From contig DKYC01000051.1 in assembly GCA_002492295.1 (NCBI GenBank), positions 8,509 through 32,423 on the forward strand: 23,915 nucleotides of DNA, written 5' to 3'. This stretch comes from Lachnospiraceae bacterium UBA7110 (GTDB taxonomy: Bacteria > Bacillota > Clostridia > Lachnospirales > Lachnospiraceae). The notes beneath the pieces are model-generated. The model worked only from the letters and a program-made list of their open reading frames with translations. It had not been told where the DNA came from and did no database searches. This document shows, one piece after another, positions 9,101 through 15,702 of this stretch (position 1 is the first letter of the stretch; each line of letters starts with the position of its first letter). A program made the translations under genes and the position numbers.

Positions 9101-9813
9101 TTGTCGAGCCGGCGGTGCTGGACAGGCTTTATCAGGAGTTTGGCGCGGGGCTTGCCGCAACAAGGGCGTGTAAGCTTGCATTGCTGAAGTTTTGGTCTGA
9201 AAATCCAAAACGTTTGGAGCAAATCCAGCCGGAGACCGTGATTGACATGCTTACGGAATTTCTGCATGATGAACTTTATTTTCCGTTTTATAAAAAACTT
9301 ACGGCATATGCGCCGCAGCTGCATTACATCAAAAACTGTACGTTCGTGGAGTACCGTACGGTTCCCGGAAATCCCGTTTATATCCATTACGTGTATGGCA
9401 CTGATTACGGGAATGAGTATGGTGACATCCTTGAACAGAATCCTGCCCCAAAAGAGCATGACGGCACAAATCCTGCCTGCATAGAGGACCATGAGCGTTA
9501 TGAGACGGTACAAATGCGTGAAATGTTTGACGGGATCCATGTGAGTATGTTTCAGATTTTTCAAGGTGAGGCAGTGCAGTATTATATTACGGAAATGGTT
9601 TCCGAAGACGGGGAAGGGATGCAGGAGCACATTACGCAGAGCGATACGCTGTACAGTGACACTAAGGTGGACGGTCAGGAAGGGGACCGTTTTGGAATCC
9701 TAAACGATATGCTTGTAAGCATTGGTATGCAGGAGGAGGCAACAGCAACCAAAACGCTGGAAGAGTATATGTATCAGGATTTCTGCTCCAGGGAGCTTTT
9801 CAGGGTATTATAA
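6172..9813 (+). CDS. Large beta/alpha-repeat scaffold protein (resembles DUF5717 family)
   Basis: A 1213-residue protein without signal peptide or membrane helix, so probably cytoplasmic. From memory I associate it with DUF5717, a Lachnospiraceae family of unknown function; this is not checked. The sequence suggests this order: beta-sandwich-like domain 1 (about 8-103), a second one (about 178-278), a helical solenoid (about 290-670), a beta segment (about 675-760), a second helical array (about 765-1050), a last beta segment (about 1055-1165) and a C-terminal helix. The two N-terminal domains look like repeats: each ends with a Cys, two residues, then YTIP[YF] (CKEYTIPYKI at 91-100; CNAYTIPFDI at 267-276). 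No catalytic motif is seen. AAGGA precedes the ATG. It is the first of four tightly packed genes and likely acts as a large scaffold for the next three products. Function unknown. Confidence 0.85.
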   Translation: MGENGRHQRYLEFSCESIELNVKAGEVAEASFHIYADYRYAEGRIYSSDTRMRLLDVEFKGEESEIGYCFDALTAEAGNTIKGEFDIISNCKEYTIPYKINVQKPQLTSSIGNIKNMFHFTNLAQTSWNEAVDLFYSPDFSSLFHRSDKNAWLSYVGLSKNKGNEQNVEEFLIEISKKTPIVYHFDIEGFLLEDVQDSTQRQIVVTRSGWGYSFLRISVEGDFLSTDREVLESCDFDNNKCNLIIYVDAAKLHNGVNSGSVMLHDACNAYTIPFDIMMEDEPGKRDRDRKEKHVLCDMVRAYVDMLFEKKTRHEWVAVFEENSDILSELDEDNVQFLLYHTHLLLEKERTNEAKWYLDTLEERLVKENAPAQTKGYYLYLTTFLNQDKEYIERVCGQIEGAYEESPGNWQLAWFLLQLKEELLIDCGQRWKLIEQMYDNGCTSPLMFCEAVLLLQEHPTFLIKLGDFEEKVLWFGAKNQQLMPELIDQIQYLETRKDTYSNLLLRTLYEVYYTYKSPQTIASICHMLILGDKKGSGYYCWYALGVEYAVRVTKLYEYYMMSLELDKYGDIREKSLEIPKMVLMYFAYQSTLDYELNAFLYAYIVKNREKYPDLEPSYRIAIERFVLEQVRLGHINENLAYLYKRVLSEQMITEDTAFAFAPLLFMHRIYVDNPNVKSIVVIHEKVNGESSYPVADNICMIPIYGSEYKLFLQDENGCRFTKSIHYENKQLMEPEKQISYISGYMQGRLSFDVYMCEVDKNYVTITPENVRRFKNLAESGQVVEGFKREIRTKLLKFYYDNDMIGELDVFLEETPADGMDSVERAEFIRYMVSRGMFEKAYYWIKTYGVSGVSPKAVARLISKRIISREYEYEAFLVNVAYYIYRNMKYDENILRYLVRNYEGRVVSLKKLWKSARELELDTGSIMYRILKQIKYTGVSLAERDEILLEYADYPNHDILLVNEVLMDTAYEYFVEEAVVEPAVLDRLYQEFGAGLAATRACKLALLKFWSENPKRLEQIQPETVIDMLTEFLHDELYFPFYKKLTAYAPQLHYIKNCTFVEYRTVPGNPVYIHYVYGTDYGNEYGDILEQNPAPKEHDGTNPACIEDHERYETVQMREMFDGIHVSMFQIFQGEAVQYYITEMVSEDGEGMQEHITQSDTLYSDTKVDGQEGDRFGILNDMLVSIGMQEEATATKTLEEYMYQDFCSRELFRVL

Positions 9814-9832
9814 AAGGGGAGTAAGGGTAAGA

Positions 9833-11152
9833 ATGTTAGCAGACATGTTGAAAAGGAACAAGGCAGTAGTTGGTTTTGACCTGGGGAATGATTATTCGCA
9901 GATCAGCTATTGCAGGGCAGAGCAGAGCATGCCCGAAACCATGAGCCTTGTGATGGGAGAGGAACAGTATAACATCCCAACCGTTTTATGCAGAAGACAC
10001 GGGGCAGATGCGGCTGGCGCATGGAGCATCGGAACAGAAGCGTTAAAAGATGTTTCTGACAAAAAGGGAATCCTTGTGGAGGACTTGGTGCTTTTGGCAA
10101 AAAACAATGTGTCAGTAAAGATGGAGGAAGAGGATATTGCGGCGGATGCACTGCTTGCGGTGTTCATTAAAAAAACGCTTGCTTTTTTATCAATCCATGT
10201 AAGGACGGAGGATATTGAAGCCGTTGCGTTTACGATGCGTGATATGAACAGCCAGCTGATGGAGAATGTGAAGAAAGCGGCACAGCAGGCTGGGCTCAAG
10301 GACAAGCAGCTGTATTTTCTCAGTCATGAGGACTGTTTTTTCCAATATATGATCCACCAGCCGGAGGAGATGTGGATTCATGATGTGCTTTTGTATGATT
10401 ACCGCAGTGACGGCGTCAAAAGTTATCTGCTGCAGATGAACCGGAAAACGAATCCTGTCGCCTGCTTCATTGAATCGGAATTGTTTCCGGAAATGAAGCA
10501 GGCCGATGTATCACAAAAGCCGGAAGCTGCCAGGAACGCATTTTACCGGCAGCTTGATGCGGAGCTTTTGGAGATTGCAAGGGAACAGTGCGGGAAACGT
10601 AACATAACATCTGTATTTTTATTAGGGGATTATTTTTCAAGGGAATGGTGTAAGGAATCCCTGCGCTATTTGTGCCGGGAACGGCGTGTGTTCCAGGGAA
10701 ACAACCTGTTTGGCAAGGGCGCCTGTTACGGTGCGCGGGAAAAGGTATTTGCATCAACGCTTTCCACGTCCTATATCTATCTGTCAGAAGACAAACTGCG
10801 TGCCAATATTGGCATGTCCTGTGACAGGGGGCAGGAGGAAATCTACTTTCCGATTCTTGACGCCGGTACAAACTGGTATGATGCAAAGCGGGAGTTTGAT
10901 GTGATTCTGACAAAAAATAACGCATTTACTTTAAATATTGCCCCTGTTGACGGAAGCAAGACGCGGCTTGCAAAAATATCGCTGGAGGGGCTTAAGGTGC
11001 GTGGAAATAAGACAAACAGGGTTGGGCTTCGCTTCTTTATGGAGGACGCGCAGGCTGTTTGGATTGAGATAACAGACAAAGGTTTTGGGGAATTTTTCCC
11101 GTCTACAGGCAGAATATGGAAGGAATGTCTGCCGCTGGAGGTTATAAGCTGA
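9833..11152 (+). CDS. Hsp70/actin-fold protein with degenerate phosphate-2 loop (resembles DUF5716 family)
   Basis: A 439-residue cytoplasmic protein. The start at 9833 follows AAGGG by five bases; longer versions would run back into the preceding gene. The N-terminus AVVGFDLGNDYSQISY (11-26) fits the phosphate-1 loop of Hsp70/actin ATPases (IGIDLGTT). LSHEDCFFQYM (163-173) fits the connect-1 region. DVLLYDYRSDGVKSYLL (184-200) is where Hsp70 has DLGGGT, but the glycines are replaced by RSD. SVFLLGDYFSREWCKESLRY (260-279) and NNLFGKGACYGA (290-301) fit the adenosine motif and its following helix. Residues about 320-439 are strand-rich, ending in DKGFGEFFPSTG, and resemble a substrate-binding beta domain without the helical lid. 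So it looks like a lidless mini-Hsp70 or a non-hydrolysing relative. I link it from memory to DUF5716, unverified. Its stop overlaps the next start, pointing to coupled translation. Confidence 0.85.
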   Translation: MLADMLKRNKAVVGFDLGNDYSQISYCRAEQSMPETMSLVMGEEQYNIPTVLCRRHGADAAGAWSIGTEALKDVSDKKGILVEDLVLLAKNNVSVKMEEEDIAADALLAVFIKKTLAFLSIHVRTEDIEAVAFTMRDMNSQLMENVKKAAQQAGLKDKQLYFLSHEDCFFQYMIHQPEEMWIHDVLLYDYRSDGVKSYLLQMNRKTNPVACFIESELFPEMKQADVSQKPEAARNAFYRQLDAELLEIAREQCGKRNITSVFLLGDYFSREWCKESLRYLCRERRVFQGNNLFGKGACYGAREKVFASTLSTSYIYLSEDKLRANIGMSCDRGQEEIYFPILDAGTNWYDAKREFDVILTKNNAFTLNIAPVDGSKTRLAKISLEGLKVRGNKTNRVGLRFFMEDAQAVWIEITDKGFGEFFPSTGRIWKECLPLEVIS

Positions 11153-11985
11153 TGAATAACGTATGTCTATGCGTTGGGAACTATGCCCATAATCCGTTTT
11201 ATGTAAAGTTTTTGGATATATCACTTTATTCTATAGAAGAACTATGCTATTATTTTTTGGAGCGTGTGTATCTGCTGGATGATTCGGTGGTGTCAGCTGA
11301 ACTTGTGGCGTGGATCCGGAATGAGTGCGGACTTGGGAAACTTGCGGATGAGCTTGATATTTATGTCAGAAAACATGTTTCCGTGTCGGCATTTGTGACC
11401 ACGATTCTTGAATGGACAGGCATATATGACGCGGGAACGGTAAAGCGTGTGGAGCGCATTTTAAAAGAGCAGTCCTCGCTTACCACGACGCAGCGCTACA
11501 AAAAGCGTGCGGAATATCTGTACCAGCAGGGGCGTTTTAGGCAGGCACTCTCCATTTATTCGGAGCTTGTGGATTATCTTCCCGCAACGGATTATACGGG
11601 GAGGGCACTGATGTATTATAACATGGCATCCATTTATGCGATGGATTTTGCGTATGAGGAGGCAGCAGGGCTTTATTACCGGTCCTATACATACAACCCG
11701 GACAGTCAGACAAGGCTTGCATACATACTGGCAAAGAAAATGCTGCTTTCGGATTACGCGTTTGGCAGCTTTAAGAGGGAAAACCCTGAATGGGAGCAGG
11801 ATTTTGGGCAGGCTGATGAACTTCTGCGGGCAGCACAGGAGAAATGGGAGTATTCTAAGGAGCGTCAGCTTGTCACGGAAATTGAAGGATTAAGGAGTTC
11901 CGTGGACAGGGAAGGCTACCATAAACGGATGGGGGATTTGGTTGAGCAGTTAAAAAAAGATTACAGACGCCAGACAAAGGAATAG
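11152..11985 (+). CDS. Small tetratricopeptide-repeat protein of the unknown operon
   Basis: A 277-residue soluble protein. The ATG at 11152 shares its A with the TGA of the preceding gene (TGATG), and GGAGG at 11137-11141 lies ten bases upstream, so translation is probably coupled. Residues 1-95 form a helical domain of unknown type with the phrase YSIEELCYYFLERVYLL. Residues about 115-144 (YKKRAEYLYQQGRFRQALSIY) and about 152-183 (YYNMASIYAMDFAYEEAAGLYYRS, ending NP) are two good TPR units with the W/Y, G/A, A and P positions. The last 70 residues are charged helices, likely coiled. TPR proteins usually bind peptide tails or chaperones, so this is a candidate adaptor between the Hsp70-like protein and another partner. 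That is inference from fold and position. Confidence 0.8.
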   Translation: MNNVCLCVGNYAHNPFYVKFLDISLYSIEELCYYFLERVYLLDDSVVSAELVAWIRNECGLGKLADELDIYVRKHVSVSAFVTTILEWTGIYDAGTVKRVERILKEQSSLTTTQRYKKRAEYLYQQGRFRQALSIYSELVDYLPATDYTGRALMYYNMASIYAMDFAYEEAAGLYYRSYTYNPDSQTRLAYILAKKMLLSDYAFGSFKRENPEWEQDFGQADELLRAAQEKWEYSKERQLVTEIEGLRSSVDREGYHKRMGDLVEQLKKDYRRQTKE

Positions 11986-12008
11986 GAAAGGCATAGGGGG
12001 ACTTTAGA

Positions 12009-13190
12009 ATGGGGTTACTGGAAAAAATAAAACGTTTCTTTGTAAGAGACAATGGGGAATATGAATATGACGGAGAGTGGGGGGGGGCGAGCCTGAACCG
12101 TGACGGCGTTGACATGCATGACAGTCTGCAGCGCGAGGAGTACATCAAGGCATGCCTGGCGCAAATGTCGGATGCGTCAGAGGAGCTTGACACATTAGGC
12201 GGGGAATATAATCTGGTGACATCCTACCTTACGGACATCGAGGAGGTTGAGGCGCTCTCGCCGGAACTTAAGGAAAAGCTTAAGGGATACGCAAAGAAAA
12301 TCGTGGAGCTTGAGGGCAATAAGGAAAAGCTTGAGGAGCGCAAGGGACTTATGCCGGAGTCGGAATTTAACCATATGGAGCGCATCGAGCAGTACATGCC
12401 TGACGGATACCACAGGCTTAAGGAGGCGGAGGAATACCAGGTTGTCATAAAAAAGGATTTGGGCAGACTGGACGGGGAGCGCCATGCGTATTATTTCAGA
12501 CGAAACGAGCTTGTCAATTCACAGAAAAATATGAAGGGGCTTACGGTTATCTGCATCAGCTCTATGCTGTTTCTGGTTCTGTTCCTGTCCTTTATCGGCA
12601 TGTGGATGAACCTTGACGTGACACTTGGATACGCGATTGCGGTTGTGATTGCCGCCGCGGCGCTTACGTTTGTGTATGTCAGGTTCCACGAATCGCAAAG
12701 GGAACTTGTAAAGGTGGAAAAGGCGATTAATAAACTTGTGCTGTTACAGAATAAGGTAAAGATACGTTATGTAAATAATACAAACCTTTTGGAGTACCTG
12801 TATGTAAAATACGAGGTGGACAGCTCGGCAGAGCTCAAAAAGCTTTGGGACAAATACATTGAGGAAACAAACCGGCGTGAGGAGGAAAAGAAGATGCAGG
12901 AGGACATGGACGAGAATCAGAAGGCGCTGGTAGGGCTGCTCCAGCGGTGCAGGATTCAGGATCCGGGCAGATGGCTGCATCAGGCGCAGGCGCTGATTGA
13001 CAGCAAGGAGATGGTGGAAATCCGGCACAATCTGATTATCCGGCGCCAAAAGCTCAGAAAACAGATGGAGTACAATGCGAAGGCTGCGCAGGACGCGCAG
13101 GGCGAGGTGCAGGATATTGTCGAACAATATCCGGAATACGCCCAAAAAATCCTGGATTTGGTATCGGATTACGAAAAAGCACTTGCATAA
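12009..13190 (+). CDS. Coiled-coil membrane protein of the unknown operon
   Basis: A 393-residue protein that starts eight bases after GGGGG. Residues about 40-175 are charged and helix-rich with many Glu/Lys/Leu, consistent with a coiled coil. Two hydrophobic helices follow at about 177-199 (GLTVICISSMLFLVLFLSF) and 206-224 (LGYAIAVVIAAAALTFVYV), joined by a very short loop. A second coiled-coil-rich stretch runs from about 228 to the end. The hairpin topology would put both long coils on the same side, most likely the cytoplasm, given many Lys/Arg near the helix ends and no signal peptide. It is the last gene of the block, 23 bases after the TPR gene, and probably anchors the complex to the membrane. 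I do not recognise the family. Codons 24-27 include a run of nine G. Confidence 0.8.
   Translation: MGLLEKIKRFFVRDNGEYEYDGEWGGASLNRDGVDMHDSLQREEYIKACLAQMSDASEELDTLGGEYNLVTSYLTDIEEVEALSPELKEKLKGYAKKIVELEGNKEKLEERKGLMPESEFNHMERIEQYMPDGYHRLKEAEEYQVVIKKDLGRLDGERHAYYFRRNELVNSQKNMKGLTVICISSMLFLVLFLSFIGMWMNLDVTLGYAIAVVIAAAALTFVYVRFHESQRELVKVEKAINKLVLLQNKVKIRYVNNTNLLEYLYVKYEVDSSAELKKLWDKYIEETNRREEEKKMQEDMDENQKALVGLLQRCRIQDPGRWLHQAQALIDSKEMVEIRHNLIIRRQKLRKQMEYNAKAAQDAQGEVQDIVEQYPEYAQKILDLVSDYEKALA
12079..12087 (+). repeat. G9 homopolymer inside the coiled-coil gene
   Basis: Nine consecutive G in codons 24-27 (TGG GGG GGG GCG). A gain or loss of one G would shift the frame after about 26 of 393 codons. 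Runs of this length are known slippage sites in phase-variable genes of other bacteria. Here the frame as read is intact. Confidence 0.9.
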
Positions 13191-13211
13191 AAAGAAAAGA
13201 CTCGGTATGAT
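13183..13211 (+). promoter_or_regulatory. purC promoter
   Basis: TTGCAT (13183-13188), a 17-base A-rich spacer and TATGAT (13206-13211). The -35 overlaps the last codons of the preceding gene. Transcription should begin near 13218, inside the left arm of the inverted repeat at 13214-13265. The purA promoter downstream uses the same -10 and a similar A-rich spacer. Confidence 0.65.
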
Positions 13212-13213
13212 AC

Positions 13214-13265
13214 AGTTGTGGTTATTTTGAAATTGTGCGCTTTGGCGTTCAAAATGACTGCAACT
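13214..13265 (+). promoter_or_regulatory. 18-bp inverted repeat at the purC transcription start (leader hairpin or operator)
   Basis: Left arm AGTTGTGGTTATTTTGAA (13214-13231) and right arm TTCAAAATGACTGCAACT (13248-13265) pair along all 18 positions as RNA, with three G-U wobbles, around a 16-base loop. In the loop, CGC and GCG can form a small apical helix. TTTATTTATT overlaps and follows the right arm. As DNA the inner arms ATTTTGAA/TTCAAAAT are a perfect inverted repeat spaced by 16 bases. The position at the predicted start suggests control of purC-purF by a protein operator or by an RNA hairpin. It does not show the CGAA core of the B. subtilis PurBox. Confidence 0.6.
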
Positions 13266-13307
13266 TTATTTATTGTATGGAACGCTTGAAAGGAGCAGTG
13301 TGAAAAA

Positions 13308-14180
13308 ATGCAGGAGTTTACACCAATCAAAGAGGGTAAGGTACGTGAGGTTTATGACAATGGGGACAGTCTGATTATTGTGGCTACGGACAGAATATCC
13401 GCTTTTGACGTGATTTTGAAGAATAAAATTGCCAAAAAGGGCGCGATTCTGACACAGATGTCGAAGTTTTGGTTTGATTTTACAAGGGATGTCGTGCCTA
13501 ATCACATGCTTTCTGTCGATGTCAGGGATATGCCGGAATTTTTCCAAAACGAACGGTTTGACGGGAACAGCATGATGTGCCGGAAACTGGAAATGATTCC
13601 GATTGAGTGCATTGTGCGCGGTTATATTACGGGCAGTGGCTGGGCAAGCTACAGGGAAAACGGTACGGTCTGCGGGATAACGCTTCCGGAGGGGTTAAAG
13701 GAGTCCGAAAAGCTCCCTGAGCCGATTTATACGCCCAGCACAAAAGCGGAAATCGGCTTGCATGACGAGAATATTTCGTTCGAGAAAAGCATCGGGGTGC
13801 TTGAGGAAAAATTTCCCGGACATGGTGAGGAATATGCCGTGAAAATCAAGGATGCAACGCTTGCACTTTATAAAAAATGCGCGGATTATGCGTACAGCAA
13901 GGGAATTATCATTGCGGATACCAAGTTTGAGTTTGGACTTGACGAGAATGGAACAATTGTTCTTGGCGACGAGATGCTTACGCCCGACAGCTCGCGTTTC
14001 TGGCCGTTGGAGGGCTATCAGGCGGGAATGGGGCAGCCGTCTTTCGACAAGCAGTTCGTAAGGGACTGGTTAAAGGCAAATCCTGACAGCGGTTACCTGC
14101 TTCCCGAAGAAGTCGTGGAAAAGACGGTGAATAAATATAAGGAAGCGTTTGCACTTCTTACAGGAAAAAAATTCGAGTAA
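13308..14180 (+). CDS. purC: Phosphoribosylaminoimidazole-succinocarboxamide synthase (SAICAR synthetase)
   Basis: A 290-residue ATP-dependent ligase that joins aspartate to CAIR in de novo purine synthesis. The N-terminus has EGKVREVYD and the ATDRISAFDVIL motif. The family signature MIPIECIVRGYITGSGWASY is at about residues 97-116, PIYTPSTKAE follows, IADTKFEFGLD lies near 195-205, and LTPDSSRFWP binds substrate. Length matches the longer single-domain bacterial/fungal type rather than the 240-residue short form. AAAGGAG about 12 bases upstream sets the start. purF starts 17 bases after its stop, so the two form one transcript. Confidence 0.96.
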   Translation: MQEFTPIKEGKVREVYDNGDSLIIVATDRISAFDVILKNKIAKKGAILTQMSKFWFDFTRDVVPNHMLSVDVRDMPEFFQNERFDGNSMMCRKLEMIPIECIVRGYITGSGWASYRENGTVCGITLPEGLKESEKLPEPIYTPSTKAEIGLHDENISFEKSIGVLEEKFPGHGEEYAVKIKDATLALYKKCADYAYSKGIIIADTKFEFGLDENGTIVLGDEMLTPDSSRFWPLEGYQAGMGQPSFDKQFVRDWLKANPDSGYLLPEEVVEKTVNKYKEAFALLTGKKFE

Positions 14181-14197
14181 TCTAGGAGCACAGGGGC

Positions 14198-15655
14198 ATG
14201 TACAACGAGGATATGGATGAGACAGGCATAAGACTGGATGAAACAGGGCTTAAAGAGGAATGCGGCGTTTTTGGCATCTATGATTTTGACGGAGGGGATG
14301 TTGCCTCCACGATTTACTACGGGCTGTTTGCCTTACAGCACAGAGGGCAGGAAAGCTGCGGTATTGCGGTAAGCAGGACAAGCGGTCCGAAGGGAAAGGT
14401 TACGTCGCACAAAGGTATGGGACTGGTCAACGAGGTATTTGGCCAGGAGCATTTGGAGCACATGAAAGGCGATATCGGTGTGGGACATGTGCGCTATTCC
14501 ACTGCAGGGGCGTCAACACGCGAGAACGCCCAGCCGTTGGTATTAAATTATGTGAAGGGAACGCTTGCGCTTGCGCATAACGGGAATTTGATTAATGCGG
14601 CAAAGCTGCGCCATGACTTGGAGTATACGGGAGCAATTTTCCAGACGACGATTGATTCGGAAGTGATTGCGTATCACATTGCAAGGGAGCGGCTTAATAC
14701 AAAGACTGTGGAGGACGCAGTGAACAGGGCGTGCCAGAAGATTAAGGGGGCGTATTCGCTTGTGGTGATGAGTCCGCGTAAGCTGATTGGCGCGCGCGAC
14801 CCGTTCGGGTTTAAGCCGCTTTGTATTGGAAAGCGGGAAAACAGTTATATCATTGCGTCGGAAACCTGTGCACTTGACACGATTGGCGCGGAGTTTGTGC
14901 GCGATGTGCTGCCCGGGGAGACGGTTACGATAACGCCTGAGGGCGGCATTGTGTCGGATTTGTCGCGTGCATTGCCAAAGGAGCAGGAGGCACGGTGTGT
15001 TTTTGAGTATATTTACTTTGCAAGACCGGACAGCCGCATTGACGGGGTGAGCGTGTATGCGTCGCGGATAAGGGCAGGAAGGTTTCTTGCGATGGATGCG
15101 CCTGTGGAGGCGGATTTAGTGGTGGGAGTGCCCGAGTCGGGAAACGCGGCTGCGCTTGGCTATTCCCTGCAGTCGGGAATTCCTTACGGAACGGCGTTTG
15201 TCAAAAACGGCTACGTCGGCAGGACGTTTATCAAACCAAAGCAAAGCAGCAGGGAGTCTGGCGTAAGGGTAAAGCTAAATGTGCTAAAGGAAGCGGTTGA
15301 CGGGAAAAGCGTGATTATGATAGACGATTCGATTGTCCGTGGAACGACTTCCGACCGGATTGTGCGGATGCTCCGGGAGGCAGGCGCCAGAAAGGTGCAT
15401 GTACGTATCAGTTCCCCGCCTTTTTTGTGGCCGTGCTATTTTGGGACAGACGTTCCGGCACGGGACCAGCTGATTGCCTGTGACCGGTCAGTTGCGCAAA
15501 TCCGGGAACTGATTGGTGCGGATTCGCTTGGATATCTCTCCTTGGAACGGCTCAAGGAAATGGCGGGCGGACTGCATATCTGTACAGGCTGTTTTAACGG
15601 AAACTATCCGATTGCGCCGCCCAGGGAAGATATTCGCGGACAACAGGACGCTTAA
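14198..15655 (+). CDS. purF: Amidophosphoribosyltransferase (4Fe-4S, propeptide type)
   Basis: A 485-residue enzyme for the first committed purine step, making phosphoribosylamine from PRPP and glutamine. It carries an N-terminal propeptide of 21 residues before the catalytic Cys22 (EECGVFGIY), which is exposed by self-cleavage in this subclass. The Ntn glutaminase domain has LFALQHRGQESCGIA, GHVRYSTAGAS and LAHNGNL. The PRPP loop is SVIMIDDSIVRGTTSDR near residue 370. Cys at about 267, 413, 462 and 465 match in order and nearly in spacing the four iron-sulfur ligands of the B. subtilis enzyme, including the CTGC pair. The oxygen-sensitive cluster fits an anaerobe. AGGAG lies nine bases before ATG. 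Confidence 0.96.
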   Translation: MYNEDMDETGIRLDETGLKEECGVFGIYDFDGGDVASTIYYGLFALQHRGQESCGIAVSRTSGPKGKVTSHKGMGLVNEVFGQEHLEHMKGDIGVGHVRYSTAGASTRENAQPLVLNYVKGTLALAHNGNLINAAKLRHDLEYTGAIFQTTIDSEVIAYHIARERLNTKTVEDAVNRACQKIKGAYSLVVMSPRKLIGARDPFGFKPLCIGKRENSYIIASETCALDTIGAEFVRDVLPGETVTITPEGGIVSDLSRALPKEQEARCVFEYIYFARPDSRIDGVSVYASRIRAGRFLAMDAPVEADLVVGVPESGNAAALGYSLQSGIPYGTAFVKNGYVGRTFIKPKQSSRESGVRVKLNVLKEAVDGKSVIMIDDSIVRGTTSDRIVRMLREAGARKVHVRISSPPFLWPCYFGTDVPARDQLIACDRSVAQIRELIGADSLGYLSLERLKEMAGGLHICTGCFNGNYPIAPPREDIRGQQDA

Positions 15656-15702
15656 ATAAATAACATGTGTTACGACAATAAAAACAAAAAGGAGTTGGAA
15701 CT

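Noticed and set aside
9061..9630. 189-residue frame on the minus strand inside the large scaffold gene
   Set aside because: No ribosome site, composition of a shadow frame rich in His, Arg and Leu, and full overlap with a well-supported gene.
9722..9832. Longer N-terminus for the Hsp70-like protein overlapping the scaffold gene
   Set aside because: No ribosome site there, and the phosphate-1 motif sits at the expected distance from the start at 9833.
13191..13307. Purine riboswitch upstream of purC
   Set aside because: The conserved three-way-junction core and loop-loop bases are not present, and the predicted leader is largely one simple hairpin.
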